This document shows positions 20,454 through 28,891 of a stretch of 64,000 nucleotides of DNA, piece after piece (within the stretch, counting starts at the first letter, position 1; every line of letters starts with the position of its first letter). Origin of the DNA: Weissella confusa (GTDB taxonomy: Bacteria > Bacillota > Bacilli > Lactobacillales > Lactobacillaceae); the NCBI GenBank assembly GCA_001436895.1, contig JQAY01000010.1:27984-91983 (forward strand), in the 5' to 3' direction. Under the pieces are notes generated by a model, which saw only the letters and a list, made by a program, of their open reading frames with translations, was not told the DNA's origin and made no database searches. The position numbers and the translations under genes are program-made.

Positions 20454-21099
20454 AAAGTGGACTAGCCCATGGCTGGCAGATCACACGGACTTGGTTATTA
20501 CACAAGACCGTGCGACAGGTCTACAAGGAAATTGGCAAAGCATCTTCGAAAAGGTGCAACCATTGTACGTAGAAATCGGTACAGGTAAGGGTCAATTTAT
20601 CATTGGTATGGCAAAGAAGTACCCAGAAATTAACTTTATCGGTATGGAAATTCAAGAAGGAGCCGTTGCTGTTGCAGCACGTAAGGCGGATGAAGATCCA
20701 GTCGACTTGCCTAACTTGAAGTTCATCTACGGTGATGGTGCTGGAGTTGAGACATACTTTACAAAGGGTGAGGTATCAAAGTTGTTCTTGAACTTCTCAG
20801 ATCCTTGGCCAAAGTCACGTCACGAAACGCGTCGTTTGACGTACAGGTCATTCTTGGAAGGTTACCAAGCTGTTTTGCCAGCTGGTGGTGAACTAGAATT
20901 CAAGACGGATAACCGTGGCTTGTTTGAGTACTCACTATACTCATTTGCAAACTTCGGCATCGAATTCTACAAGGATGGTATCTCACTAAACTTGCACGAA
21001 GACGAAGAAAAGATGAAGGACAACGTTGAGACGGAATACGAGCAAAAGTTTGCTTCTCAAGGTTTCCCAATTTACAAGTTTACGGGAGCTTTCAAGTAA
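20437..21099 (+). CDS. trmB: tRNA (guanine-N7-)-methyltransferase TrmB
   Basis: Methylates G46 of tRNAs using SAM. 220 residues from a GTG start at 20437 (VRLRNKKW, the usual N-terminus), served by AAGGAG at 20423-20428. The frame extends further upstream inside ecsB, but that part is unlikely to be translated. The SAM loop VEIGTGKGQFI, the FSDPWPKSRHETRRL block and EFKTDN are present. It overlaps the end of ecsB by 17 bases. A bidirectional terminator follows. Confidence 0.96.
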   Translation: MRLRNKKWTSPWLADHTDLVITQDRATGLQGNWQSIFEKVQPLYVEIGTGKGQFIIGMAKKYPEINFIGMEIQEGAVAVAARKADEDPVDLPNLKFIYGDGAGVETYFTKGEVSKLFLNFSDPWPKSRHETRRLTYRSFLEGYQAVLPAGGELEFKTDNRGLFEYSLYSFANFGIEFYKDGISLNLHEDEEKMKDNVETEYEQKFASQGFPIYKFTGAFK

Positions 21100-21104
21100 C
21101 CAAC

Positions 21105-21144
21105 AAAAAACGCATGCTGACTAACCAAGTCAACATGCGTTTTT
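21105..21144. terminator. Bidirectional terminator between trmB and yslB
   Basis: AAAAAACGCATG and CATGCGTTTTT enclose a nested TGACT/AGTCA stem. It serves both convergent genes. Confidence 0.9.
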
Positions 21145-21147
21145 AAT

Positions 21148-21573
21148 TTATTCAGATAGTGTCGCTGGAGCTTCAGTCATAACAGTCAACGTAACAGCTT
21201 GCTTTGATGCTTCCCATTGTGCCTCGGCACCAAATCCAATTTGTTGTTGTGTTTGTTGGGCGATAAACCCAGCTTCCAATGCAAAACTAGCCTCTGGGTT
21301 TTCGCTAAAGCGGGCTTCTACGATTGGTCCGTCTAGGCGCCACTTTTGCATCGTTGGCTTTTGCGTTGTGAGGGTTAATGTTCCAAAACCGGCCTCTTGG
21401 AAAAAAGCTTCGATAGCTGAGATACCGTGTAGGTCAACATCTCTTGCTAAGGTCTTTCCGGCCCAGTAGATAATTTCTGACTGATCATCTTGTAGTAATT
21501 CAGGTAACAAACGATCACGTAGCAAGGTTAACGCGAACACGTCAAGACCTGGCGTTTGTGCTGATTCCGTCAT
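21148..21573 (-). CDS. YslB-like protein (DUF2507)
   Basis: 141 residues. The pattern LLRDRLLPELL...EIIYWAGKTLARD..L..I..IEAFFQEAGFGTL matches the YslB/DUF2507 family, which has a V4R/NO-binding-like fold. It has no assigned catalytic role. No signal peptide. Single gene, convergent with trmB. Confidence 0.8.
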   Translation of the reverse strand: MTESAQTPGLDVFALTLLRDRLLPELLQDDQSEIIYWAGKTLARDVDLHGISAIEAFFQEAGFGTLTLTTQKPTMQKWRLDGPIVEARFSENPEASFALEAGFIAQQTQQQIGFGAEAQWEASKQAVTLTVMTEAPATLSE

Positions 21574-21686
21574 GATGAACTCCTTTTATTACAGTTTCAT
21601 AGTTTTAATTATAGTGTATTTGAGCTTGGTTTGCCAATAATTTACGTTAGTGTTACAATTAAAGCCTTGAAAGGATGGATTTTGGC

Positions 21687-22607
21687 ATGACTTTACCTGA
21701 TAATCCGTTAATAAATAGCACGCTAGGATTAATCAATGGTGACCTTTTTGCACAAAAAATCATCATGGGTGACGGTTCGCAGTGGGGAAGTGATTCTTCA
21801 CTAACCCTTGCAACCATTGCAAGTCTTTCTAACGGCTATATATTAACCGACATCATGACCCAGTTCTCTTACTGGTACACGACCGGCGCCTATACGGCTG
21901 ACGGTGCACCACAAACGGCTGGGGATGTAACAAGACTCGCAATCGAAAACTTCCGACAGACACAAGATCCGTTCACGTCTGGTGGTCGCGATGTACAGGA
22001 TAACGCCAATGGCTCACTGTTGCGCATTACACCGGTTGTACTGTTCTTGTATGCTAAGTATGGCTCAGACTTCATTCACGATGATCCAGCCATGTTAACG
22101 TTGCACCAAATTGGTGGTTTGACACACAACCATCCGCGTTCATTGATTGCATTGGGGATGTATGCCATGCTAATTAATGGCTTGTTAACGGGGATGAAGC
22201 TACCTGAAGCGTTCGACTTTGCAATTAGTAATGCGTATGAGTACTATGCAAAGCACGCGGTGTTTGCTGATGAGCTAGAGGCGTTTGAATCATTGAACAC
22301 GCCCGACTTTGAAAACATGCCAATCAACGAGATTCACGCTTCTGGGTATGTCGTGGATACGTTTGCGGCGACGGTTTGGGTTTTGCTCAATAGCGATAAC
22401 TTTGAGGATGCCTTGACGCTGGCGTCGGGGATGCCTGGTGAGCCAATGCGTATCATGCCACTAGTTGGTGCGGTTGCTGGACTAATGTACGGCAAGGATG
22501 CGTTGCCAACGGCATGGTTGAACAATCACGAGAAAGATATCGTGACGCGTATTTTGGAAACAGCTGACCAAAGTGGTGAGTTTGTTTGCCCAACACCTGA
22601 AAATTAA
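21687..22607 (+). CDS. ADP-ribosylglycohydrolase-fold protein, metal-site residues lost
   Basis: 306 residues from ATG 21687. ATG 21675 abuts the AAAGG ribosome site and is unlikely. The fold of ADP-ribosylglycohydrolases (DraG family) is recognisable: LGLINGDLFAQ, NGSLLRITPV, the H-rich LTHNHPRS segment and the C-terminal GAVAGLMYGKDALPTAWL. The dinuclear Mg site is altered: the TDDT-type motif reads SDSS (about 35-38), and the late GGDTDT motif is replaced by MPGEPMRI (about 249-256). It may be a non-catalytic binder of ADP-ribose-like ligands. Confidence 0.75.
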   Translation: MTLPDNPLINSTLGLINGDLFAQKIIMGDGSQWGSDSSLTLATIASLSNGYILTDIMTQFSYWYTTGAYTADGAPQTAGDVTRLAIENFRQTQDPFTSGGRDVQDNANGSLLRITPVVLFLYAKYGSDFIHDDPAMLTLHQIGGLTHNHPRSLIALGMYAMLINGLLTGMKLPEAFDFAISNAYEYYAKHAVFADELEAFESLNTPDFENMPINEIHASGYVVDTFAATVWVLLNSDNFEDALTLASGMPGEPMRIMPLVGAVAGLMYGKDALPTAWLNNHEKDIVTRILETADQSGEFVCPTPEN

Positions 22608-22614
22608 ATATCAC

Positions 22615-22652
22615 GAAGGGGTTCTATCGTTTTGGTAGGGCCTCTTCTTTTT
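22615..22652 (+). terminator. Terminator after the ADP-ribosylglycohydrolase-like gene
   Basis: GAAGGGGTTCTATC pairs with GGTAGGGCCTCTTC over a short T loop, followed by T5. Confidence 0.8.
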
Positions 22653-22674
22653 AGACACGGAGAGGAGCTTAGAA

Positions 22675-23622
22675 ATGGCAACGATTATACACAGTATCTC
22701 AGGGGTTCTAATGATTTTGGGACTCGTCGCAGTTGGGTATGCTTTGATAAAGTTGCGAATCTTTAACGATGACGATGGCAGATTGAGCAAATTCTTATCT
22801 GGATTTGTCACTAAAATCGCAATTCCAGCTTATTTGATTGTTAGTATTCCGCAGGACTTTACACCGGCTAGCCTCGTCGCTTTGGGGCCTAAATTGATTC
22901 TGCCGGTGGGTAGTATGTTAGTGCTATTCATTTTGTCATTTGTTGTAGCACGTTTAATTCATGTAAACCCAACCCATAAAGGTTTGTTTCAGTCGCTTTT
23001 GTTTAATTCAAATACAGTGACGGTCGGACTACCGGTTAATATGGCACTGTTTGGTAAGGAAAGCTTACCGTATGTGTTGGTCTACTATATGGCTAATACC
23101 ATTGTTTTTTGGACGTTGGGTGTTTATATGATTGAGAGCGATACGAAGACGGGTAAACATTTCGACTTAAAGAAGACGCTGAAAGGGGTGTTTACACCGC
23201 CGATGATTGCTTTGTTGGTTGCGATTGTACTCGTTATTTTCCAAATCAAGCTACCGGAGTTCCTGGTAACTGATTTGACGGATCTGGGGAATACGAACGT
23301 ACCGCTATCATTAATTTTTATCGGTTTTTCAATTGCTGAGACCCAACGTGCTGATCTGATTCCTGATAAAGAAAACATCACGTTGGCAATTGGACGCTTT
23401 GTTATGGCGCCAACTGTTATGGCGTTGATGATGATGCCGTTTGACTTGCCTAAGTTGTTGAAGGTCGTGTTCATCATTCAATCGGCCATGCCAACCATGA
23501 CGAACGCTGCCGTGATGGCACGTGAGCTGAACGGTGACTATAAGTTTGCGTCTGTGTCAATTACACAAACCACGCTAATGATGTTGGTGGTTATTCCAAT
23601 ATTGATGGTTATCGTTAGCTAA
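22675..23622 (+). CDS. AEC family transporter (malate/auxin-carrier type)
   Basis: 315 residues, about ten hydrophobic helices, with the AEC landmarks LFNSNTVTVGLPVNMALFG and NVPLSLIFIGFSIAETQ. Paralogous to the malate permease at 51205. AGAGGAG precedes ATG 22675. It probably exports or imports a small organic acid by a secondary mechanism. The substrate is unknown because no metabolic gene is adjacent. Confidence 0.88.
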   Translation: MATIIHSISGVLMILGLVAVGYALIKLRIFNDDDGRLSKFLSGFVTKIAIPAYLIVSIPQDFTPASLVALGPKLILPVGSMLVLFILSFVVARLIHVNPTHKGLFQSLLFNSNTVTVGLPVNMALFGKESLPYVLVYYMANTIVFWTLGVYMIESDTKTGKHFDLKKTLKGVFTPPMIALLVAIVLVIFQIKLPEFLVTDLTDLGNTNVPLSLIFIGFSIAETQRADLIPDKENITLAIGRFVMAPTVMALMMMPFDLPKLLKVVFIIQSAMPTMTNAAVMARELNGDYKFASVSITQTTLMMLVVIPILMVIVS

Positions 23623-23713
23623 TTTTTTATAAGTTTGCGCGATTTTCAAACAAGGCGACGCAGATAAACTTGCTATCATAAGCAGATATTTGAAAGAATG
23701 GAGTATCTACTGT

Positions 23714-24532
23714 ATGAAACAGTTTACTAAAATTAGTCTTGTGACTATATTATCTTTTATTGGTGTTATATTGACGGTCATGTTTCGTGATGTTGTCTTT
23801 CAGGCGGTTGGTCCAGCTATTGGACTGTTTGAAAATGGGCAACCGACGCCTGTGGCTGGAACCACAGTCTTATTTTTCTGGGGTATGTTAGTTGCGATGC
23901 TACCGTTGTTAGCCGTAAGACTCAAATGGCCAGCACGTTTTCACTTTCAAATCCGCAACGATGTGAACTGGAAAACGGTGTCACCTGCAATCGTTGCCAT
24001 AATTTGGGCAATGTCACCACAACTTTGGGATACAATTAAAGCCTTACCGACTGCCGGCTTTACGACGATTTACCACAACTTTATGGACGGTTTCCAACCA
24101 GGGTTCTTCGAAGAACTTGTGGTGCGTGGTGCAGTCTTGATGGCATTCTTGTTTGCAATGAACCGTGGTAAGTATCAAGCACTCGGTGCGGCTTTGGGAT
24201 CATCAATTATATTTGGTCTTTTCCACTTTATTAACCTAACTGGTGGACAGCCATTGGGCGATACTATTCAACAGGTTGTTTATGCAACTGGATTTGGGTT
24301 GGTATTTGTCGCCATTTATTACCGAACGAATTCTTTATGGATTCCGATGATTTTGCACGGGTTAACAGATTTTACCGGTGATTTTCAGGTAGGCACTGCA
24401 GGTGAAGGGTGGCTAGATATGGTTATTTATATTCTGCCATTTACACTGATTGCGCTCTGGATGTTACGTCCATCGATGAATGACTACAATTTGAAGTCAT
24501 TCCCTGAGGTCAATGACCCATCACTTAAATAG
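23714..24532 (+). CDS. CPBP family intramembrane glutamic endopeptidase
   Basis: 272 residues with about seven membrane helices. Motif 1 EExxxR appears in FFEELVVRG and motif 2 in FGLFHFIN, the active-site elements of CAAX/CPBP (Abi) proteases. In lactic acid bacteria some members give bacteriocin immunity or process membrane proteins. No bacteriocin gene lies next to it. ATG 23714 is preferred to an upstream alternative start. Followed by a terminator. Confidence 0.88.
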   Translation: MKQFTKISLVTILSFIGVILTVMFRDVVFQAVGPAIGLFENGQPTPVAGTTVLFFWGMLVAMLPLLAVRLKWPARFHFQIRNDVNWKTVSPAIVAIIWAMSPQLWDTIKALPTAGFTTIYHNFMDGFQPGFFEELVVRGAVLMAFLFAMNRGKYQALGAALGSSIIFGLFHFINLTGGQPLGDTIQQVVYATGFGLVFVAIYYRTNSLWIPMILHGLTDFTGDFQVGTAGEGWLDMVIYILPFTLIALWMLRPSMNDYNLKSFPEVNDPSLK

Positions 24533-24538
24533 TAAATT

Positions 24539-24569
24539 AACGCTGCAGGTGTTGCCTGTGGCGTTTTTT
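24539..24569 (+). terminator. Terminator after the CPBP gene
   Basis: AACGC..CAGG pairs with CCTG..GCGTT, followed by T6. Confidence 0.8.
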
Positions 24570-24614
24570 GATGGGCGAGAGTAAAGTTGAGAGAAAAGCA
24601 GGGAGACTAGTATC

Positions 24615-25220
24615 ATGGGATCACGACTTATGCATGCGGCGATTGCGGCGTTGCTGATGGCGAAATATCATCAGTTAGACACGACATTCCTGGTTGGTAA
24701 CGAAGCACCTGATGTCGATAAAATCAGTCAGATGAGTAAAGACGAAACGCATTATTTAGTTCCTAGTAATCGAGGAACTAGACGAATTGATTTACGGGCT
24801 TTTTTACAAGAGCATCCAGAAACGTTGTCAGATTCGTTTACCTTGGGCTATTACACACATTTATTGGCTGACGAGGTTTGGCTTACAGACGTCTTCATGA
24901 AAGTCGTTCCACCACAAGATGATCCACGACGTCCAGCAGTGCTAGAACGCTACTATGAGGATTTTAAAAAGCTCAATCCGTATCTTGTTCATAAGTATGG
25001 TTTACAACCATTACCATCGACAGCTACTGAGGCTGTGCCGGCGGATTTCGCAGATAAGGCGTGTGTTGAAAAGTTAATTCAAGACTATAATGCTGACTTT
25101 ACGGGCGAAACAATTGGTGATCTTGAAGTACTTAGCATTACACAAATAGATGTCTACATTGCCAACGTGGTTAATTTGATGACTAAGGTCATTGATTCGG
25201 GAATTTTTGTCGAAAAATAA
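24615..25220 (+). CDS. Zinc-dependent phospholipase C-like protein
   Basis: 201 residues resembling the PF00882-type family: an N-terminal GSRLMH, then GNEAPDVDK, KDETHYLV and LGYYTHLLADEVW. The histidines and aspartates in these segments would form the metal site. No signal peptide, so if an enzyme it works inside the cell. Substrate unknown. GGGAGACTAGTATC precedes ATG 24615. Confidence 0.72.
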   Translation: MGSRLMHAAIAALLMAKYHQLDTTFLVGNEAPDVDKISQMSKDETHYLVPSNRGTRRIDLRAFLQEHPETLSDSFTLGYYTHLLADEVWLTDVFMKVVPPQDDPRRPAVLERYYEDFKKLNPYLVHKYGLQPLPSTATEAVPADFADKACVEKLIQDYNADFTGETIGDLEVLSITQIDVYIANVVNLMTKVIDSGIFVEK

Positions 25221-25293
25221 AAACATAAAGATTGATAGGTCACCGGTAAGCACGTATTATGGCCAGTGAACTATTAGAAATAAGGAGAACAAC

Positions 25294-25740
25294 ATGACGT
25301 TCTATACCATAGAATATTTATCACAACGTCATTCTTGGATGGAGACAGCAACGACAATTGTAATCGCTATACTGGTGGCTATATTCGCAATTTTTGCGGT
25401 GTTGTATTTTAAGAATAATCTGAAGTCTAAATATCGTGATTTAAGCGTGATGATGTTGCTGTTAGTTGCTTTCGTTGTTGGGCTTCAATACCAGGACATG
25501 AATCAAATCAAAAGTCAGTCAGCACAAAAAGAACAGGTTGTGAGGCTCCTAAAGCATGTTGCCCATGCAAAGGATGTTAAATATAGCCAGGTGTCAATTA
25601 ATAGCGTTAATCTGAATAACAATTTGATTATGAAGGTTGATAACGTGTTCTACCGGGTTAATTTAAGTGCAGATCAATCGAATTACACGCTTGAAAAGAC
25701 GAATTTACTTGATGAGAACACAGTGGTTGAGGTGAAATAA
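25294..25740 (+). CDS. DUF3290 membrane protein
   Basis: 148 residues with two N-terminal transmembrane helices (about 17-40 and 49-65) and a soluble C-terminal domain facing the outside or membrane. It matches the DUF3290 family, which is nearly always encoded directly before a YetF/DUF421 gene, as here. AAGGAG precedes ATG 25294. Its TAA overlaps the next ATG (TAATG). Function unknown. The pair likely forms a membrane complex. Confidence 0.85.
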   Translation: MTFYTIEYLSQRHSWMETATTIVIAILVAIFAIFAVLYFKNNLKSKYRDLSVMMLLLVAFVVGLQYQDMNQIKSQSAQKEQVVRLLKHVAHAKDVKYSQVSINSVNLNNNLIMKVDNVFYRVNLSADQSNYTLEKTNLLDENTVVEVK

Positions 25741-26378
25741 TGGATGCAAGTTATGCAACGATTGCTTTGAAGCTAGCAATTGGAATCATCGGCTTAATTA
25801 TCCAAATTAATATTCTGGGTAAAGGTAACTTAGCGCCGATATCAGCAATGGATCAGGTGCAAAATTATGTACTCGGTGGCATTATCGGTGGTGTTATCTA
25901 CAATAGCGATATTACCGCCTTGCAATTTGTGTTGGTATTGATTGTCTGGACGTTTTTGGTGCTGTTACTGAAGTTTTTGAAGGAACACAATTATTGGGTT
26001 AAGCGCGTGATTGACGGCGCGCCAGTGACAGTAATTAAAAATGGTGAAGTTGATGTGGCGACAACTATGCGTGTTGGTCTATCAGCCAGCGAATTAATGT
26101 TCAAGTTGCGCGCTGCTGGTGTTGATGAAGTTCAGATTGTGCGTCGTGCCGTCCTTGAACAAAATGGTCAGTTAACGATCATTAAGTACGGTGAAGAAGC
26201 GATTAAATACCCACTTATCCAAGATGGACAGGCAAATTACGACTTGCTCGATGTGTTGGATAAAGATATTGATTGGTTACGTGCAGAAGTTTCTAAACAG
26301 AAAATGGGTGGTGTGGAAGATATTTATCTGGGTGAATTTATCCACGGTAAAGTTATTCTGCATCCGTTCGCTAAGTAA
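25740..26378 (+). CDS. YetF/DUF421 membrane protein
   Basis: 212 residues. Three N-terminal transmembrane helices are followed by the YetF C-terminal domain (VIDGAPVTVIKNGEV...MRVGLSASELMFKLRAAGV). Bacillus relatives (YetF, YdfS family) have been linked to spore or membrane quality. The biochemical role is unknown. Start overlaps the DUF3290 stop, indicating translational coupling. Confidence 0.9.
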   Translation: MDASYATIALKLAIGIIGLIIQINILGKGNLAPISAMDQVQNYVLGGIIGGVIYNSDITALQFVLVLIVWTFLVLLLKFLKEHNYWVKRVIDGAPVTVIKNGEVDVATTMRVGLSASELMFKLRAAGVDEVQIVRRAVLEQNGQLTIIKYGEEAIKYPLIQDGQANYDLLDVLDKDIDWLRAEVSKQKMGGVEDIYLGEFIHGKVILHPFAK

Positions 26379-26420
26379 AAATGGTAGTCATGACAACGAT
26401 GTGTCGTGACTACCATTTTT
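26377..26420. terminator. Bidirectional terminator between YetF and CHY genes
   Basis: AAAAATGGTAGTCATGACA pairs with its near-complement ending TACCATTTTT. It serves both convergent genes. Confidence 0.9.
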
Positions 26421-26733
26421 AGCATACGTATAAGTGTTTATGCAGTGAACAACCTGGATTAAAAGGTGTTTCACATTGGTCGCATTGATTAATTTCGTCA
26501 TAACGGGCGTAGGTCATCTGATGACCACAGACGCCACACATGACAATTAATTGGTTGCTGCGTTGATTATAACGGCCAAATGCGTGATTTTCAGTATTGT
26601 TATGGCATTGGTAACAAGCATATAACTTGCCACAGGTCTCGCAACGATTGGCGATAACGTCAAGTTTCGAATGCCAGTGAACACATCGTCCATCAGAATC
26701 GACCAATTCACCATATATTTTTTCTTTTTTCAT
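26419..26733 (-). CDS. CHY zinc-finger protein
   Basis: 104 residues rich in cysteine and histidine: CVHWHS, CETCGKLYACYQCH, CGVCGHQM, CDQCETPFNPGCSLHKHLYVC. This is the CHY zinc-finger arrangement, binding several zinc ions. Function in bacteria is unknown, with redox or metal sensing being possibilities. I see no Shine-Dalgarno sequence before ATG 26733, so translation may be weak or leaderless. Divergent from the MDR gene. Confidence 0.85.
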   Translation of the reverse strand: MKKEKIYGELVDSDGRCVHWHSKLDVIANRCETCGKLYACYQCHNNTENHAFGRYNQRSNQLIVMCGVCGHQMTYARYDEINQCDQCETPFNPGCSLHKHLYVC

Positions 26734-26876
26734 ACTTATATGCTGTCATAAATAGATTTACTAAGCAAGTCTGCGCGAAAAAATGCCGATAACAGTTAAA
26801 AGTTAGTCTAAGAATATCGAGTAATCTATATTTTCGGACAATTCACTATGTAATAATAAGTAGCTGGAGGTGGCAT

Positions 26877-27830
26877 ATGAAAGCAGCAATAATTAACCAG
26901 TTTGGATCTAGTGATGAATTAACGGTCGTTGATAATTATGACGAACCAATCATTTCAGATAACGAAGTTCTGATTGAAACGTTTGCAACAAGTGTTAATC
27001 CGATTGACTACAAGGTCCGTGAAGGTGCTTTGCGAGGTATGTTTAATTGGACCTTTCCAGTGGTCTTGGGTTGGGACATTGCGGGTATCATTACTGAAGT
27101 TGGGGCAAATGTTACCGAATTTTCGGTGGGTGATCGCGTTTTTGCACGTCCGGATATGGATGCAACCGGTAAATTCGGCTCGTATGCAACGTTTATGGCA
27201 GTAAATGTCGATAAAGTGGCAGCGATGCCTAATAACATGACGTTCGCTGAAGCTGCAGCCTTGCCATTAGCTGGGGAAACAGCTTTACAGATGTTACGTG
27301 AGTTACGAGTGACAGATGGTTCTAAGGTTCTAGTTCAGGCCGGCGCTGGTGGCGTTGGTATCGTTGCGATTCAATTAGCTAAATTGATGGGTGCAACTGT
27401 TGCAACGACCGCAAGTCATGCAAACGCGGAATTTGTCCGTGAACTTGGTGCTGATATCGTCATTGACTATCACGAACGTGCGATTACCGACGTGATTAGC
27501 AATTATGATGCGGTGCTAGACAGTGTTGGCGATATTGATGCAGGCGTAGATGTGTTAGCGCCAGGTGGCCGATTAGTGACGATTTCGGCTAAGCCAACTG
27601 ATGAACAATTGTCAAACGCTGAAAAGGCGAATAAAACGCTAACGGCGGGGTGGCTACAACCAAGCGGCAAGGATTTAGAGGAATTAGCGGCATATTATCA
27701 AAACGATCAATTGAAAATCGTGATTGATTCAAAGTTCCCATTCACGACAGAGGGCGTTCGATCAGCGCATGAACGTGTTGAATCGCATCATGCACGTGGT
27801 AAAGTCGTGATTGAAATGAAACCGGAATAG
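26877..27830 (+). CDS. NADP-dependent MDR oxidoreductase (quinone reductase-like)
   Basis: 317 residues. GroES-like N-terminal domain (SVNPIDYKVREGALRG, VLGWDIAGIITEVG) and Rossmann domain with LVQAGAGGVGIVAIQLAK. No catalytic zinc cysteines, so it is a zinc-independent quinone or enone reductase. GGAGG precedes ATG 26877. Monocistronic with its own terminator. Physiological substrate unknown. Confidence 0.92.
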   Translation: MKAAIINQFGSSDELTVVDNYDEPIISDNEVLIETFATSVNPIDYKVREGALRGMFNWTFPVVLGWDIAGIITEVGANVTEFSVGDRVFARPDMDATGKFGSYATFMAVNVDKVAAMPNNMTFAEAAALPLAGETALQMLRELRVTDGSKVLVQAGAGGVGIVAIQLAKLMGATVATTASHANAEFVRELGADIVIDYHERAITDVISNYDAVLDSVGDIDAGVDVLAPGGRLVTISAKPTDEQLSNAEKANKTLTAGWLQPSGKDLEELAAYYQNDQLKIVIDSKFPFTTEGVRSAHERVESHHARGKVVIEMKPE

Positions 27831-27838
27831 TTATGCAG

Positions 27839-27878
27839 AACACAACGATGGTCTTCTGGACATATTGTTGTGTTTTTT
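27839..27878 (+). terminator. Terminator after the MDR gene
   Basis: AACACAAC pairs with GTTGTGTT across about 20 bases, followed by T6. Confidence 0.85.
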
Positions 27879-27978
27879 GGTGTATAAAGACACTTGATTT
27901 CCCATTAAAAAGAATAAAATTAGCGGTTGAATTAAAGTGCTATACTTACTGATAATAAATGGTTGAGGGGTATTAAAC

Positions 27979-28188
27979 ATGGTAAGGATTATTTTTAGGC
28001 CACATGATTTGATTGCGTTGCCATATGTGGTTTTTATGGCCACAATTGGGCTGTTGATGTTCATCGATAGTGCTGCAGGACGTATTCTTTGGGGTAGTAT
28101 TGGACTATTTGTCGGTCTAATTAGTTTAATTGGTGTGAATGCGATGGTACGTAATCATCCAAAAGACGAGTTTGACGAGCGTATTTAA
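27979..28188 (+). CDS. Small two-helix membrane protein (small-gene cluster, gene 1)
   Basis: 69 residues with two hydrophobic segments (about 12-28 and 35-53) and an acidic tail (HPKDEFDERI). TGAGGGGT lies about 13-18 bases upstream of ATG 27979. First of three closely spaced tiny genes ending at 28633. I do not recognise the family. Confidence 0.7.
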   Translation: MVRIIFRPHDLIALPYVVFMATIGLLMFIDSAAGRILWGSIGLFVGLISLIGVNAMVRNHPKDEFDERI

Positions 28189-28214
28189 AGCGTTTGAGAA
28201 CGGTGGTATGAAGT

Positions 28215-28394
28215 ATGGTGGAACTGACAATCGTTGTAGTTGTTTTCGTAATATTTGTCGTCGTAAGTCTCATCTCTGTTTTGATACAAGTGCACACAAA
28301 ATATCGAACTCAGCAACATAAGTGGCGCATTGCTTTTAGACGGTCATTCGGTTGGATTGGTGATTTCATTTCCAATGTAATTTTGTTTTGGTGA
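28215..28394 (+). CDS. Small cationic single-helix membrane protein (small-gene cluster, gene 2)
   Basis: A 59-residue frame starting ATG 28215, with an in-frame stop two codons upstream fixing the start and GGTGG at 28202-28206 as a plausible ribosome site. It encodes a long hydrophobic N-terminal helix (ELTIVVVVFVIFVVVSLISVL), then a strongly basic stretch (HTKYRTQQHKWRIAFRRS) and an aromatic amphipathic end (WIGDFISNVILFW). The composition and position between two related small genes argue that it is real. Function unknown. Membrane-active peptide or small regulatory subunit are both possible. Confidence 0.6.
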   Translation: MVELTIVVVVFVIFVVVSLISVLIQVHTKYRTQQHKWRIAFRRSFGWIGDFISNVILFW

Positions 28395-28402
28395 GGCGTC
28401 AG

Positions 28403-28633
28403 ATGTTTGGTAAGAAAGTAAATGTGAAGCAACTGGAATCACTGATTGATGCGGCTTTGGTAGTTGAAAAAAATCCAGAAGTTGCATTAGAATTGCAAAA
28501 GTTAGCAAACCAATTAAAAACGTCAACTAAAATCCGAGAAACTGAGAAAAATGGCTATTTGGCAATTACAAAACTTGCGAATACGTCAGGATTCAGAATC
28601 AGTACGGCATTGTTTACGTTAGTTGAAGGTTGA
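28403..28633 (+). CDS. Small soluble helical protein (small-gene cluster, gene 3)
   Basis: 76 residues from ATG 28403, eight bases after the previous stop, with GTGAGG as ribosome site. Predicted helical throughout, with no membrane segment: KQLESLIDAALVVEKNPEVALELQKLANQLKTS and a C-terminal ISTALFTLVEG. Its size and helical pattern are vaguely like small bacteriocin-immunity proteins, but there is no convincing family match. Confidence 0.6.
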   Translation: MFGKKVNVKQLESLIDAALVVEKNPEVALELQKLANQLKTSTKIRETEKNGYLAITKLANTSGFRISTALFTLVEG

Positions 28634-28689
28634 GCTTAGATGTGTATGGATCGGTCCATCAATTCAATGTGTTTTAAAAGAAAATAATT

Positions 28690-28729
28690 AACGCTGCAAA
28701 GACTAAATGTATTTTTGCAGCGTTTTTTT
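28690..28729 (+). terminator. Terminator of the three-gene small-protein cluster
   Basis: AACGCTGCAAA pairs with TTTGCAGCGTT, followed by T7. Confidence 0.88.
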
Positions 28730-28891
28730 AATTGGTAGGTTGGTAACTAGTTTTAATGACTCAGGTTTACATTTATTTTAGTTTACATAATATATATTAT
28801 CGTGAGTTGTTATTTTAATAAGGAGGTGGACCGTTTAAATATCGTTATCTATGATACACTGTCCGATAATACATTTTTGGGAGGTTCTACG

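Noticed and set aside
28820..28827. Perfect Shine-Dalgarno AAGGAGGT without a start codon at the right distance
   Set aside because: No ATG, GTG or TTG lies 5-10 bases downstream. The GNAT gene has its own ribosome site at 28879.
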